Source: an uncultured Prochlorococcus sp.
GTDB taxonomy: Bacteria; Cyanobacteriota; Cyanobacteriia; PCC-6307; Cyanobiaceae
NCBI GenBank assembly: GCA_902591865.1
Contig: CACJCK010000001.1
Coordinates: forward strand, 55,954-119,953
Direction: 5' to 3'
DNA length: 64,000 nucleotides
Every line of letters begins with the position of its first letter. Position 1 is the first letter of the stretch. This document shows positions 8,326 to 17,876 of the stretch, piece after piece. Below the pieces are notes generated by a model. It was not told the origin of the DNA and did no database searches. It saw nothing but the letters and a program-made list of their open reading frames with translations. The position numbers and the translations under genes were made by a program.

Positions 8326-10734
8326 GTGCCTCAAACCAACAATTTTCTTTTTAAATCTTTAAATAATGAGCAACTTCAAGCAGTAAAACATGTTTATGGG
8401 CCACTATTAGTTGTGGCAGGTGCAGGTAGCGGAAAAACTAAGGCTCTTACACACAGAATTGCAAATCTTATTGAAAATAACTCTATAGATCCTCATAATA
8501 TTCTCGCAGTCACTTTTACTAACAAAGCTGCTAAAGAAATGAAAGCAAGATTAGAGGTTCTTCTAGCCCAAGAATTAGCTTTAAATCACTTTGGTCAGCC
8601 TTGGGCAACTCTCAAAGAAATTGATCAAAATCAATTAAGAACAAAAGTTTATGAAGAGAGGCTGCAGAACCTTTGGATCGGTACTTTCCATTCTTTATTT
8701 TCAAGACTTCTGAGATACGATATTGAAAAATATACTGATCCAGAAGGGCTAAAATGGACAAGGCAATTTTCAATTTACGATGAAACAGATTCTCAAACAT
8801 TAGTAAAAGAAATTATCAGTCAAGATATGAATCTTGACCCTAAAAGATATGATCCCAAAAAGATTAAAAGATTAATAAGTAACGCTAAAAATCAATGCCT
8901 AACTTCGAATAATCTTTTAGAAAAAGCAGATAATAATTTTGATAAAACAGTTGCAGAAGCTTACAAGAGATATAGAATTTCGCTTTCAAAAAATAATTCT
9001 TTAGACTTTGATGATCTTCTACTTTTGCCTGTTTTTTTATTGAGGCAAAATGATATAGTCAGAGATTACTGGCACAAAAGATTTAAACATATTTTGGTTG
9101 ACGAATATCAAGATACAAATAGAACACAGTATGAACTTATAAAATTAATTACTGCTGGAAATACTGAACCAAAAAAATTCTTTAGTTGGGAAGATAGGTC
9201 AATTTTTGTAGTAGGAGATGCTGATCAAAGTATTTATAGTTTCAGAGCAGCTGATTTCAGAATCCTAATTGGTTTTCAAGAAGATTTCAAACCTTCACTT
9301 AATGAAGATACAAAATCATCTTTAATTAAATTGGAAGTAAATTATAGGTCATCATCTAATATCCTTGATGCTGCAAATTCACTAATTGAAAACAACTCTG
9401 AAAGAATTGAGAAAGTTTTAAGGGCTACTAAAGAAAAAGGGGAACTTTTAAAGTTACTCAGCTGTGATGATGAAATTTCCGAGGCAGAAGCAATTACCAA
9501 TAAAATTAAATCACTAAACAATTATAATCAGAAACCAATTTGGAGAAATTTTGCAATTTTATATCGAACTAGAGCTCAGTCAAGAGTATTAGAGGAATCT
9601 CTTGTAAGGTGGCGCATTCCTTATACAATTTTCGGAGGACTGCGTTTTTATGATAGAAGGGAAATTAAAGATGTCATAGCATATTTGAAAGTTCTGGTTA
9701 ATTCTTCAGATAACGTTAGTCTTTTACGCATCATAAATGTTCCTAGAAGAGGGATTGGTAAGACTACTATTCAAAAACTTAATGAATTATCTAACAAGTT
9801 AAATATTCCATTATGGGAAGTTATCAACGATAAGCAAAGTCTTGAAGAAACAATAGGCAGATCATCAAAAGGAATTAATAAATTTACTGAAGTTATGAAT
9901 GATCTACTGTGTTATCTAGAAAATTCAGGCCCTGCTCAACTACTACAACTTATATTAGAAAAAAGTGGTTACTTAAGTGACTTGCTATCTAGTGGAACTG
10001 AAGAATCTGAAGATAGAAGAAATAACTTACAAGAACTAATTAATGCAGCTACTCAATATGAAGAAGAAACAGAAAGTGGAGATGTAGAGGGATTTCTTTC
10101 TACCGCAGCCTTAACAACTGATAATGATACGAAGAAAAATAATCCCAACTCTGTAACTCTTATGACTCTGCACAATAGTAAAGGTTTAGAATTTCAAAAT
10201 GTTTTTGTCACAGGACTAGAACAAGGCCTCTTCCCTAGCCATAGATCAATAGATAATCCCTCACTTCTTGAAGAGGAAAGAAGATTATGCTACGTAGGTA
10301 TTACTAGGGCCAAAGAAAGAGTTTTCTTAAGTCATGCGAGAGAAAGAAGATTATGGGGTGGAATGCGTGAAGCAACAATTCCTTCAATATTTCTCTCAGA
10401 AATACCTGAAGATTTAATGGATGGCGAATTACCACAAACTGGTGGTGCTTCAATTAGAAGAGATTGGCATCTTGATCGTTTAACAAGAGTTGATCGAAAC
10501 AATCCAAATGAATTAGTTAACAAACCAATAAATGCAGTAAGGAAATTATATTCAGGACCCAGTAAAGGGAAAAGCTGGATAGTTGGAGATAAGCTTATTC
10601 ACTCAAAATTTGGAAAGGGTGAAATCATACATATTTTTGGGAATGGGGAAAAAATATCCTTAGCAGTAAAATTTGGTGATAAAGGAAGTAAAATTCTAGA
10701 TCCAAGATTAGCTCCGATTCGTTATGTAAGTTAA
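8326..10734 (+). CDS. uvrD: ATP-dependent DNA helicase UvrD/PcrA (superfamily 1A)
   Basis: This 3'-5' DNA helicase acts in nucleotide excision repair, mismatch repair and clearing of stalled forks. The 802-residue protein has all superfamily 1A motifs in order: Walker A AGAGSGKT (31-38); Ia AVTFTNKAAKEM near 65; DEYQDTNRTQ (Walker B) near 260; VVGDADQSIYSFR near 295; LMTLHNSKGLEF near 610; and YVGITRAKER near 658. The C-terminal tail contains a KLIHSKFGKGEI segment typical of PcrA/UvrD. The GTG start at 8326 fits the conserved N-terminus. A nucleotidyltransferase gene follows after five bases. Confidence 0.96.
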   Translation: MPQTNNFLFKSLNNEQLQAVKHVYGPLLVVAGAGSGKTKALTHRIANLIENNSIDPHNILAVTFTNKAAKEMKARLEVLLAQELALNHFGQPWATLKEIDQNQLRTKVYEERLQNLWIGTFHSLFSRLLRYDIEKYTDPEGLKWTRQFSIYDETDSQTLVKEIISQDMNLDPKRYDPKKIKRLISNAKNQCLTSNNLLEKADNNFDKTVAEAYKRYRISLSKNNSLDFDDLLLLPVFLLRQNDIVRDYWHKRFKHILVDEYQDTNRTQYELIKLITAGNTEPKKFFSWEDRSIFVVGDADQSIYSFRAADFRILIGFQEDFKPSLNEDTKSSLIKLEVNYRSSSNILDAANSLIENNSERIEKVLRATKEKGELLKLLSCDDEISEAEAITNKIKSLNNYNQKPIWRNFAILYRTRAQSRVLEESLVRWRIPYTIFGGLRFYDRREIKDVIAYLKVLVNSSDNVSLLRIINVPRRGIGKTTIQKLNELSNKLNIPLWEVINDKQSLEETIGRSSKGINKFTEVMNDLLCYLENSGPAQLLQLILEKSGYLSDLLSSGTEESEDRRNNLQELINAATQYEEETESGDVEGFLSTAALTTDNDTKKNNPNSVTLMTLHNSKGLEFQNVFVTGLEQGLFPSHRSIDNPSLLEEERRLCYVGITRAKERVFLSHARERRLWGGMREATIPSIFLSEIPEDLMDGELPQTGGASIRRDWHLDRLTRVDRNNPNELVNKPINAVRKLYSGPSKGKSWIVGDKLIHSKFGKGEIIHIFGNGEKISLAVKFGDKGSKILDPRLAPIRYVS

Positions 10735-10739
10735 AATTA

Positions 10740-11987
10740 ATGAACGATATCACTGATTACATCCAAGAGGAATTAATCAAAATTCCATTTAATCTATATA
10801 GCATTATTACTAAATATATAGAATCTAATAATAATACTAAGGTAGCTTTTGTTGGCGGTTATCTAAGAGATTTATTAATTAGAAAATTCCACAAAAAATC
10901 TTTTTCTAAACCTTTAGATATAGATCTTGTTATTGAAGGTTCCTCTATTTCTCTAGCAAAATTTATAAAAAAAAATGTTGTAAATGTAGATTTATGTCTA
11001 ATCAAGGAATTTAATTTATACAACACTGTAGAAATAAATATTAATAACCATAAAATTGATATTGCTTCTGCAAGAAAAGAAATTTATTCTGCTCCAGGGT
11101 TAAATCCCACAGTAACTAAAAGTACTATTGAGGAGGATCTTAAGAGGAGAGATTTCACTATAAATTCAATAGCTTTCGAGGTCTCGACAAAGAAAATCTA
11201 TGATCTTTATGGAGGAATTTCTGATATAAAAAGTAAAAAAATAAACTTACTTCACAATAATAGTATTTCAGATGATCCAAGTAGATTAATTAGATGTGCA
11301 AAATATGCTTCAAGGTTAGATTTCAACATTTCAAATAATTCCCTTAAACAATCTCAAGAAACAGTTAGAAAATGGCCATGGAAAAGTTCAGAAACTCACC
11401 AGAAAATGATTTCCCCTCCTGCACTCGGCATACGAATAAGGATGGAACTAGCCGAAATATACAAACACGATAATTTGAATAATGTAATTTCGATAATTCA
11501 TAAATGGGAAATTATCTCAATATTAAATGAAAATATTAAAGTCGATAAAAGGTTTTTAAGAGGACTAAATTGGATTAAGAAGTTGGATGGAAATTATATG
11601 CTTTACTTGTTAAAAGATGCAAAAGATTTAGAAACAGCATGTAAAAGATTTTTGGTAAATAATAGTGAGATAAAAATATTAGAAGATTATTCAAATATAC
11701 AAAAGATATTAAAAACCAACCAAAAAAAATTCATGCATTTTTCTCCATCAAGTTGGACAGAATTTATTGAGGAAAACAACCTTAATGATGAGACAGTCAA
11801 ATTATTAATTTGTGATGGAGGTCCATACTGGCGTAACTTGTTTAAGTGGTTATTTATTTACAAATCCATAAAATCTAAAAAAGATGGCGAAACATTAAAA
11901 AAAGAAGGATGGGATCCAGGGAAAGAAATGGGCATAGAAATCAAAAGATTAAGATATTTGGAAATTGATAAGCTTAATAGGAATTGA
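10740..11987 (+). CDS. tRNA nucleotidyltransferase / poly(A) polymerase family (CCA-adding type)
   Basis: The enzyme adds CCA to tRNA 3' ends, or A or CC if it is one of the split-function relatives. The 415-residue protein has the class II head: AFVGGYLRDLL near residue 36, the metal-binding LDIDLVIEG near 60-68, EDLKRRDFTINSIAFEV near 132-148, DLYGGISDI near 156, and a DDPSRLIRCAKYASRL segment near 180. The C-terminal half is diverged and helical. It begins five bases after uvrD and meets the SelD-fusion stop codon with no gap. All three tRNA genes in the window lack an encoded CCA, consistent with need for this activity. Confidence 0.88.
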   Translation: MNDITDYIQEELIKIPFNLYSIITKYIESNNNTKVAFVGGYLRDLLIRKFHKKSFSKPLDIDLVIEGSSISLAKFIKKNVVNVDLCLIKEFNLYNTVEININNHKIDIASARKEIYSAPGLNPTVTKSTIEEDLKRRDFTINSIAFEVSTKKIYDLYGGISDIKSKKINLLHNNSISDDPSRLIRCAKYASRLDFNISNNSLKQSQETVRKWPWKSSETHQKMISPPALGIRIRMELAEIYKHDNLNNVISIIHKWEIISILNENIKVDKRFLRGLNWIKKLDGNYMLYLLKDAKDLETACKRFLVNNSEIKILEDYSNIQKILKTNQKKFMHFSPSSWTEFIEENNLNDETVKLLICDGGPYWRNLFKWLFIYKSIKSKKDGETLKKEGWDPGKEMGIEIKRLRYLEIDKLNRN

Positions 11988-14159
11988 TTACATTTTTACA
12001 ACTTCTCCTACCTTATACCATTTATCTTTGAGAGCATTTTCAAATTTACGTTTGCAACTAATCAACAAGGGGCCACATGTTTGAGGATCTAATAGTAATG
12101 ATATTCTCTCGTTAAAAGTCTCTTTATCTAATGCATTTTCGTTTAAAAAATTAATTATTTTTTTTTGGTGATTTCCTTTATAAATTTTGTCAAAAATTTC
12201 TTTATTAGATTCAAAGAAGGTACTTTTAACACCTTTTCTTATTAAATCAAATACTCCTGGATAAGCTTTAAATGCAAATAAATCTAATAAAACTTTTATG
12301 GGCTCTAGATTATTTCTTTCCCTGTATAAATTAGATGATTCAACCATCTCTTTAAGATGTCCAATAAAGCCATATCCAGTAATGTCAGTAGCAGCATTGA
12401 CTAATGATTCTTTAAATTGATCTTGAAAAAGATAAATTTCATCAATCAAATATTGCTGACTCTTCACTAAATTATTAATTATTTCAGAAGAACTACCTTG
12501 CATATTAATACTTTGCATTTGACCGGCAAAGAAAATACCAACGCCTAGTGGTCTAGACATCATAAGAATATCTCCATCATTCATCCCAGATTTAAGCCAT
12601 GGTTTTGCTCCATTTTTTAAAATGCCTTGAACAGTTAAAGAAATATCCATTCCTAATGAATAAGGTTTATTTACTAAACTTCTTGCCTCGAAAGTATGGC
12701 CTCCAAGTAGTTCCCCTCCATGATCCTCAACTGTTGATTTAATACCTTGAAGGGATTGAGAAAAGAGGTAACTCTGAAATTCCCTTTCAACTTTTGGTAA
12801 TGAAATTAAAGCCTGCGCTGATGAAAGTTTTGCACCGCATGCCAACAAATCTGAGCATGCATGCAAAGTAGTAATTTTTGCATTAAGCCAAGGATCACTT
12901 ATCAAAGCAGGAAATCCATCTACACTTTGCAAGATAATATCTTGACCATTTTGATATATCTCAACTGAATCTTCAGGTGATGAAGCAAAAGAATCTAAAT
13001 TAGATTTTATTAATGATTTATTCAAAACAAACTGAGGAATTTTAGCTGCACATCCCCTGCAATCATTCAATGAAATATTTTTTTCACTACTTTTCATAAT
13101 TAGTCTTTTTGATCTAAATTTGTTTATAAATTTCAGATCAATTTTATGCTTTAAAATCCAAAAAAGAAAAGAAGGGCCAAAAACAAAATTGCGATAAATA
13201 GCAAAAGCCTTTGAATGATGGCTTGGAAATGTATTAACTATTTGCAATCCGATCCTTTGAGGAAACCACTTTTTTAATGATCCCCCTTCTATATCCTTTT
13301 TTAGATTTTGGACTAATGTATTTACAACTTTTACTGCAAAAACTCCCGATGCTGGTCTTTTTGCTGAATCTACAACTGCGCAATCACCTGCAGCAAAAAT
13401 TCCAGAAAAACTTTTCAACTGCAAATTCCGATTTGTGATTATTCTGCCATGAGAATCCAAATCTAATAATTTTTTTTGTGCCCATAAAGGAGATATATTT
13501 CCAGTACATAAAAGAATCTTTCCATAATCGAAATTAAGATTCTCAACTAAATCAATATTGGAATTCCATAAACTTTTTAGAATTCTTTTATTAATTTTTC
13601 TTGAATTACATAATAGTTTTAAAGGTCTATATCTCCATCTTTTTCTCAAAGCATATGATACTTCAATGGCAGCAAGGCCACTCCCAACAATTACAAATGG
13701 AAGTTCAGTAACTGAATCAAAAATGTACTCTTTTTGTATTGAGTCATAAGCACTTAAAAAAGGTTTGACTGAAAAAGCATTTCGATTTTTAACTAGTGAC
13801 TCAAATTCTTTTGGAATTATTGTTTGACTTCCATAATTAAGAACCAACTTCGAGTAATTTAGTGAAGGTCTATTACTTAAAATAATTTTCTTTAAATTGA
13901 AATCAATATCCTTTACTTCTTCTTCTATAAAAGATACTTTTGCATTTTTTGCTAAAGATTTTATATCAATTAAACTCTCTTCTAAAGTGATTGATTTTGA
14001 AATCACTGATGGGAACATCGCCGAATAAACCAAATGAGAATCTCTAGATATAATTGAAATAGGAATTTCTGGCATTAATTTCGGAAACATTAACCATTTC
14101 TTCAATAAAAGAACGTTTGTGTGTCCTCCTCCAATTAGTACTAGATGATTAAAAGTCAT
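11988..14159 (-). CDS. selD: Fusion of NADH dehydrogenase-like (NDH-2 type) domain and selenide, water dikinase (SelD)
   Basis: The 723-residue protein has two parts. Residues 1 to about 350 form an FAD/NAD(P)-binding oxidoreductase domain: Rossmann start HLVLIGGGHTNVLLLK, then VIVGSGLAAIEVSYALRKR and the flavin-site GIFAAGDCAVV. Residues about 360-723 form selenophosphate synthetase, which makes selenophosphate from selenide and ATP: CRGCAAKI with C370 and K373 aligned to the catalytic Cys17/Lys20 of E. coli SelD, a SVDGFPALISDPW metal-binding segment and LLGGHTFEA. The Cys19-equivalent is Ala. The fused form is common in cyanobacteria. The flavoprotein half may reduce a selenium substrate (inference). 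Start is divergent from mtnP with 10 bases between. Confidence 0.92.
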   Translation of the reverse strand: MTFNHLVLIGGGHTNVLLLKKWLMFPKLMPEIPISIISRDSHLVYSAMFPSVISKSITLEESLIDIKSLAKNAKVSFIEEEVKDIDFNLKKIILSNRPSLNYSKLVLNYGSQTIIPKEFESLVKNRNAFSVKPFLSAYDSIQKEYIFDSVTELPFVIVGSGLAAIEVSYALRKRWRYRPLKLLCNSRKINKRILKSLWNSNIDLVENLNFDYGKILLCTGNISPLWAQKKLLDLDSHGRIITNRNLQLKSFSGIFAAGDCAVVDSAKRPASGVFAVKVVNTLVQNLKKDIEGGSLKKWFPQRIGLQIVNTFPSHHSKAFAIYRNFVFGPSFLFWILKHKIDLKFINKFRSKRLIMKSSEKNISLNDCRGCAAKIPQFVLNKSLIKSNLDSFASSPEDSVEIYQNGQDIILQSVDGFPALISDPWLNAKITTLHACSDLLACGAKLSSAQALISLPKVEREFQSYLFSQSLQGIKSTVEDHGGELLGGHTFEARSLVNKPYSLGMDISLTVQGILKNGAKPWLKSGMNDGDILMMSRPLGVGIFFAGQMQSINMQGSSSEIINNLVKSQQYLIDEIYLFQDQFKESLVNAATDITGYGFIGHLKEMVESSNLYRERNNLEPIKVLLDLFAFKAYPGVFDLIRKGVKSTFFESNKEIFDKIYKGNHQKKIINFLNENALDKETFNERISLLLDPQTCGPLLISCKRKFENALKDKWYKVGEVVKM

Positions 14160-14169
14160 TTACATCACT

Positions 14170-15063
14170 ATGAATAAAGAACATTTATTACCAATTGAAA
14201 AATCAAGATTAGGAGTAATTGGTGGGAGTGGATTTTATTCAATGGATCAAATAGAGTACTTAAGAGAACTAGAAATCGATACTCCCTATGGTAAACCTTC
14301 TGATTCAATAAAAGTATATAATCTTGGAAATCTAGAAATAGCATTCATTCCTAGACATGGCAGCACACATAGATTAAATCCTTCTGAAATCCCTTACAAA
14401 GCCAATATTTGGGCTCTAAGATCAATAGGTGTAAGATGGATTATTGCTCCATCAGCAGTTGGTTCATTACAAGAACAGATAAGGCCACTTGATATAGTTG
14501 TTCCAGATCAATTTATAGACCGGACAAAAAATAGACCTGCAACCTTCTTTAACGAGGGAGCTGTGGCACACGTAACTATGGGAGATCCCTTCTGTACAAA
14601 TTTATCACGTATATTAAGTGAAATCGGAGAAAAAAATATTCCTGGAGGTAGACAATTGCATAGAGGTGGTACATATCTAGCAATGGAAGGTCCTGCTTTC
14701 TCAACTAGAGCAGAATCTAATTTATATAGAAGTTGGGGATGTTCAATAATTGGAATGACGAACCACACAGAAGCAAGATTAGCTAAAGAAGCTGAAATAG
14801 CTTACTCCTCATTATCTATGGTTACTGATTATGATTGCTGGCATCAAACTCATCAAGAAGTTTCTGTAGAGATGGTTTTGGATAATCTTAGATCAAATAC
14901 TGAAGTGGCTAATAAAATAATATTTGAAGTAGCAAAATTAATTGAAAAAGAAAGACCAAAAAGTAAGTCTCATTTTTCCTTGAAAGATGGATTGATCACC
15001 CAAAAAGAAAATATCCCTAGCTCAACAAAAGAGAAACTAAAGATATTTACTGATTCTTATTAG
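14170..15063 (+). CDS. mtnP: S-methyl-5'-thioadenosine phosphorylase
   Basis: MtnP cleaves methylthioadenosine, a polyamine by-product, to adenine and methylthioribose-1-phosphate. The 297-residue protein shows the phosphate site GVIGGSGFYSM near residue 16, FIPRHGSTHRLNPSEIPYKAN near 59, the APSAVGSLQEQI loop near 98, YLAMEGPAFSTRAES near 174, and the purine-binding IGMTNHTEARLAKEAE segment near 194. Length is normal for bacterial and archaeal MTAP. A C-terminal polar tail (about 265-297) is not conserved in the family. The ATG is only 10 bases from the divergent selD start. Confidence 0.95.
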   Translation: MNKEHLLPIEKSRLGVIGGSGFYSMDQIEYLRELEIDTPYGKPSDSIKVYNLGNLEIAFIPRHGSTHRLNPSEIPYKANIWALRSIGVRWIIAPSAVGSLQEQIRPLDIVVPDQFIDRTKNRPATFFNEGAVAHVTMGDPFCTNLSRILSEIGEKNIPGGRQLHRGGTYLAMEGPAFSTRAESNLYRSWGCSIIGMTNHTEARLAKEAEIAYSSLSMVTDYDCWHQTHQEVSVEMVLDNLRSNTEVANKIIFEVAKLIEKERPKSKSHFSLKDGLITQKENIPSSTKEKLKIFTDSY

Positions 15064-15106
15064 GCTTATTAGATATAAGTGATTGTCAGGTTACGGTAAG
15101 TATTTG

Positions 15107-15304
15107 TTAACCTCCAGCTCCAACTCCTTGGTATGAGCCATAGAAAAATATTCCTAAAACGAAGATAACTGCAATTCCACCTGCTGTAGCAACAAGCCAT
15201 AGAGGCAGAGTCCCTTCTGTCCATCTTCTTTCCCATGCAACTGCTGGTCTACCGTCGGGAAGTCTATCTGGAATTCTTCCATCAGGTCCTTTTAATTTAC
15301 TCAT
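15107..15304 (-). CDS. psbJ: Photosystem II reaction centre protein J
   Basis: PsbJ is a one-helix subunit near the quinone channel of photosystem II. The 65-residue protein has a hydrophilic N-terminus with [20 protein letters not shown], a single membrane helix at about 33-55, and the conserved end [10 protein letters not shown]. The N-terminal extension is longer than in freshwater species, as usual in marine picocyanobacteria. It is last in psbE-F-L-J. Confidence 0.95.
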   Translation of the reverse strand: MSKLKGPDGRIPDRLPDGRPAVAWERRWTEGTLPLWLVATAGGIAVIFVLGIFFYGSYQGVGAGG

Positions 15305-15313
15305 AGTTTTAAT

Positions 15314-15433
15314 TTAATTGAAAAAGTAACTGGAAAATAAAATTCCCAATACAAAGACTGATAATAAGCCTAAATAAAGACTTGTACGATTAAGTTCAAC
15401 TGGAACTTTGTTAGGATTTTCGTTTACTTGCAT
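15314..15433 (-). CDS. psbL: Photosystem II reaction centre protein L
   Basis: The 39-residue protein (start [20 protein letters not shown], end LFSSYFFN) is the complete PsbL, a one-helix subunit at the dimer interface needed for QA function. A longer in-frame extension exists upstream but overlaps psbF, so the ATG at 15431-15433 is chosen. Nine bases separate it from psbJ. Confidence 0.95.
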
Positions 15434-15444
15434 GATAGTTAAAT

Positions 15445-15591
15445 TTATCGGGCTACGAATTGCATAGCAGCAATAGAACCTAAAAAGAATACTGATGGAA
15501 TAGCCAGAGCATGAACTGCCAGCCAACGAACAGTAAATATAGGATAAACGCGGACTTCCGCAGCCTGCATTGGAGCTTGAGAATTAGTCAT
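15445..15591 (-). CDS. psbF: Cytochrome b559 beta subunit
   Basis: PsbF supplies one of the two haem-ligating histidines of cytochrome b559 in photosystem II. The 48-residue protein has [18 protein letters not shown] with the ligand histidine at residue 27, then a single helix ending AAMQFVAR. Its start is two bases before the psbE stop region, and psbL follows 11 bases after it. Confidence 0.96.
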
Positions 15592-15593
15592 GG

Positions 15594-15842
15594 TTATTTT
15601 GTTCTTAAATCTAGTTGAGATTTAGCTTCATATCTTTGTGTTACGACAGGCGCTTTAGATTCAGATGATTGGAAATAACTATCCGGACGAGGAGTTCCGA
15701 AGGCATCGTAGGCTAAGCCTGTATATACGAATAAGAAGCCTGCTATAAAAATAGCTGGTAATGTTACTGCATGAATAATCCAGTACCTAATACTGGTAAT
15801 TATTTCAAAGAAAGGGCGTTCACCCGTTGAACCTGCGGCCAT
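15594..15842 (-). CDS. psbE: Cytochrome b559 alpha subunit
   Basis: PsbE pairs with PsbF to hold the cytochrome b559 haem. The 82-residue protein has [20 protein letters not shown] with the haem-ligand histidine at about residue 22, a helix to about 41, and the conserved lumenal [17 protein letters not shown] start at the ATG at 15840-15842; a GTG two codons earlier would add Met-Ile. It is first in psbE-F-L-J, with 130 bases to ycf48 upstream that presumably hold the promoter. Confidence 0.95.
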
Positions 15843-15972
15843 AATCACAAATGTTTACTTTATGATCTTACAGTGTAAAATCATAAGTTCGCGAAGAAAT
15901 TAACAGGTTGGTTACAGTCAGTTGCTAAATCTATCAAAAATTAATTTTTTTTTTACTATTTGCTGAAGTTAT

Positions 15973-16995
15973 TCAAATTTGGCTATTCCATTTGAGGATA
16001 TAACCTCGCTCGCCAAGTACAAATCCCTTTTTATCATTTAAATCCTCCTTATTAAGAAAAACTATTTTAATGTAGTTTGTTGGCAATTCAGAAGCCAGAG
16101 GATCTTTTTTCCAGGTTTTACCTTGATCTTTACTTACAATTAGAGTTCCATTGCCCCCGCCAGCCCATATATCGCCATTTGGATCCCATCCCATGTCTAA
16201 ATAATTATATCCATTAAGAATAGGTATAATAGGCTTTGACCAATTTTCAAGGTCATTAGTATCTTCATTAAATCTAATTTCTGCTCCTCTAGAGAGCATC
16301 CATAAACTTCCCTCTGGGTTAAAACCAATACTTTGAACCCTTTTGCTGCTTGCTCTTTGATGAGCTATCCATGAATCACTATCGTTTTCTAAGGTAGAAA
16401 AGAAATTACCCAAGCTACTTACGCTGACATAATCACCTTCATTAGTTCTTCTTAAATCTCTTACACCTCCAGAACCAGATGCATCTAAAACTTTTGCATT
16501 CCATGATTCACCACTATCTGATGTCTCATAAATAGCACCTGCAGTGGTAGCCAATTCTGCAATACCAGCATCGACAGTTGTTATTAGGAATGGTTGGCCT
16601 GGTAATTTATTACCTAGGGATAAACGTGTCCAATTCTTTCCCGAATCAAGTGTATGCATAACTAATGATGGCTGACCGATTAACCATCCCTCTTCACCTT
16701 TAAAGTCAATATCCAGAAGACGAAAATTCTCTTCACTAGGTAAATCTAGATTTCTTTTTTCCCAAGTTTCCCCTCCATCATTAGTTTCCATAATAAGTCT
16801 ATTGGAACCTACTAAAAATCCTTTTTTATCATCTATAAAATCAACATCTAAAGCATTAGCTTGGTCCTCAAATTGAATTGTTTTCCAAGGGCTACTATCA
16901 CTCATCTTTACTCCTGTAGATGAACAACTGCTCAACACAAAACAAAGAAAAATAGATAAAAGAAGATTGGGAATACTAGTAATAATTTTTTTCAT
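15973..16995 (-). CDS. ycf48: Photosystem II assembly factor Ycf48 (HCF136)
   Basis: Ycf48 binds precursor D1 and early photosystem II assembly modules on the lumenal side. The 340-residue protein has a lipoprotein-type signal peptide (lipobox LSSC, C24) and then repeated beta-propeller blades marked by [30 protein letters not shown] and DQGKTWKK. Length and repeats are typical. It lies between rubA and psbE in the same direction. The conserved neighbourhood of assembly factors and psbEFLJ supports the role. Confidence 0.96.
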   Translation of the reverse strand: MKKIITSIPNLLLSIFLCFVLSSCSSTGVKMSDSSPWKTIQFEDQANALDVDFIDDKKGFLVGSNRLIMETNDGGETWEKRNLDLPSEENFRLLDIDFKGEEGWLIGQPSLVMHTLDSGKNWTRLSLGNKLPGQPFLITTVDAGIAELATTAGAIYETSDSGESWNAKVLDASGSGGVRDLRRTNEGDYVSVSSLGNFFSTLENDSDSWIAHQRASSKRVQSIGFNPEGSLWMLSRGAEIRFNEDTNDLENWSKPIIPILNGYNYLDMGWDPNGDIWAGGGNGTLIVSKDQGKTWKKDPLASELPTNYIKIVFLNKEDLNDKKGFVLGERGYILKWNSQI

Positions 16996-17004
16996 TTTTA
17001 TATA

Positions 17005-17433
17005 CTAATGCAAAGAGTACAAAGAAAGGAACATAGCCGCAGCAAACGCAAGGCCACCAAAAATCAAAATATTTTTTTGTCCGGGAGGTAAACTATTAAA
17101 ACCAAACCCATAAACTAAATTTTCTTCAAAACCGCTAGGTTTAGATTTAGGACCTATATCCTTATAGAAATTTTTACCAGCTCGACAAACGGGACAAGCG
17201 AAGGTGTTCCCATCTAACTCTGAAAAAGGCGTATTTTTGGGTATGTTTAGTTTCTTATTTCCTTCAGACGGATCATAAATATATCCACAACTTCTACATT
17301 CGAATCTATTTTGTTCTAGATTAATTGTAGATTGTTCAACATTTACTCCCAAGGAGTTTTCAGGAAGTTTTTCTTTCTCAAAATCTTCAACTATTTTGTT
17401 TTCCTCAGAAGCTGGTTGAATGTTTTCACTCAC
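17005..17433 (-). CDS. rubA: Membrane-anchored rubredoxin RubA
   Basis: RubA is a thylakoid rubredoxin needed for photosystem assembly in cyanobacteria and plastids. The 142-residue protein has an acidic, low-complexity N-terminus (1-42), the iron site C46-x2-C49 with GYIYDPSEG, the second pair C80-x2-C83 in FACPVCRAGK, and a C-terminal membrane helix at about 118-138. It is followed after nine bases by ycf48, the usual order rubA-ycf48-psbEFLJ, and is divergent from ndhC. Confidence 0.94.
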   Translation of the reverse strand: MSENIQPASEENKIVEDFEKEKLPENSLGVNVEQSTINLEQNRFECRSCGYIYDPSEGNKKLNIPKNTPFSELDGNTFACPVCRAGKNFYKDIGPKSKPSGFEENLVYGFGFNSLPPGQKNILIFGGLAFAAAMFLSLYSLH

Positions 17434-17509
17434 GGTTTATTATTGTTCTTTAAGAACTTTAAAAGATTTTGCCTAATTAAGCGACTTTTATTCAAAATTA
17501 TTTTTTAAG

Positions 17510-17872
17510 ATGTTTTTATTAACTGGCTACGAATATTTTTTAGGTTTCCTTCTTATCGCAGCAGCCGTTCCGGTTTTAGCTCTAGTTACTAATCTCATCG
17601 TTGCCCCGAAAGGCAGAACAGGAGAAAGAAAACTTACCTACGAATCTGGAATGGAGCCTATAGGAGGGGCATGGATTCAATTTAATATTCGTTATTACAT
17701 GTTTGCCTTAGTTTTCGTTATATTTGATGTTGAGACAGTATTCCTTTATCCTTGGGCTGTTGCCTTCAATAGATTAGGCTTGTTAGCTTTTATTGAGGCT
17801 TTAATTTTCATAGCAATACTTGTTATTGCTCTAGCATACGCATGGAGAAAAGGTGCTTTAGAATGGAGCTAA
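17510..17872 (+). CDS. ndhC: NAD(P)H-quinone oxidoreductase subunit 3
   Basis: NdhC is a membrane subunit of the cyanobacterial NDH-1 complex, which takes part in cyclic electron flow and respiration. The 120-residue protein has three hydrophobic helices (about 5-30, 62-82, 88-110) and the conserved loop [20 protein letters not shown] at about 44-63. Length is normal. It is first in ndhC-K-J; ndhK follows four bases after its stop. Confidence 0.97.
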   Translation: MFLLTGYEYFLGFLLIAAAVPVLALVTNLIVAPKGRTGERKLTYESGMEPIGGAWIQFNIRYYMFALVFVIFDVETVFLYPWAVAFNRLGLLAFIEALIFIAILVIALAYAWRKGALEWS

Positions 17873-17876
17873 AAAA

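Noticed and set aside
15089..15113. AGGTTA/TAACCT repeat at the psbJ stop as a terminator
   Set aside because: The stem is six pairs with no T-run and overlaps the stop codon.
15434..15526. Longer psbL reading frame
   Set aside because: It overlaps psbF in another frame; the 39-residue form matches PsbL exactly in length.
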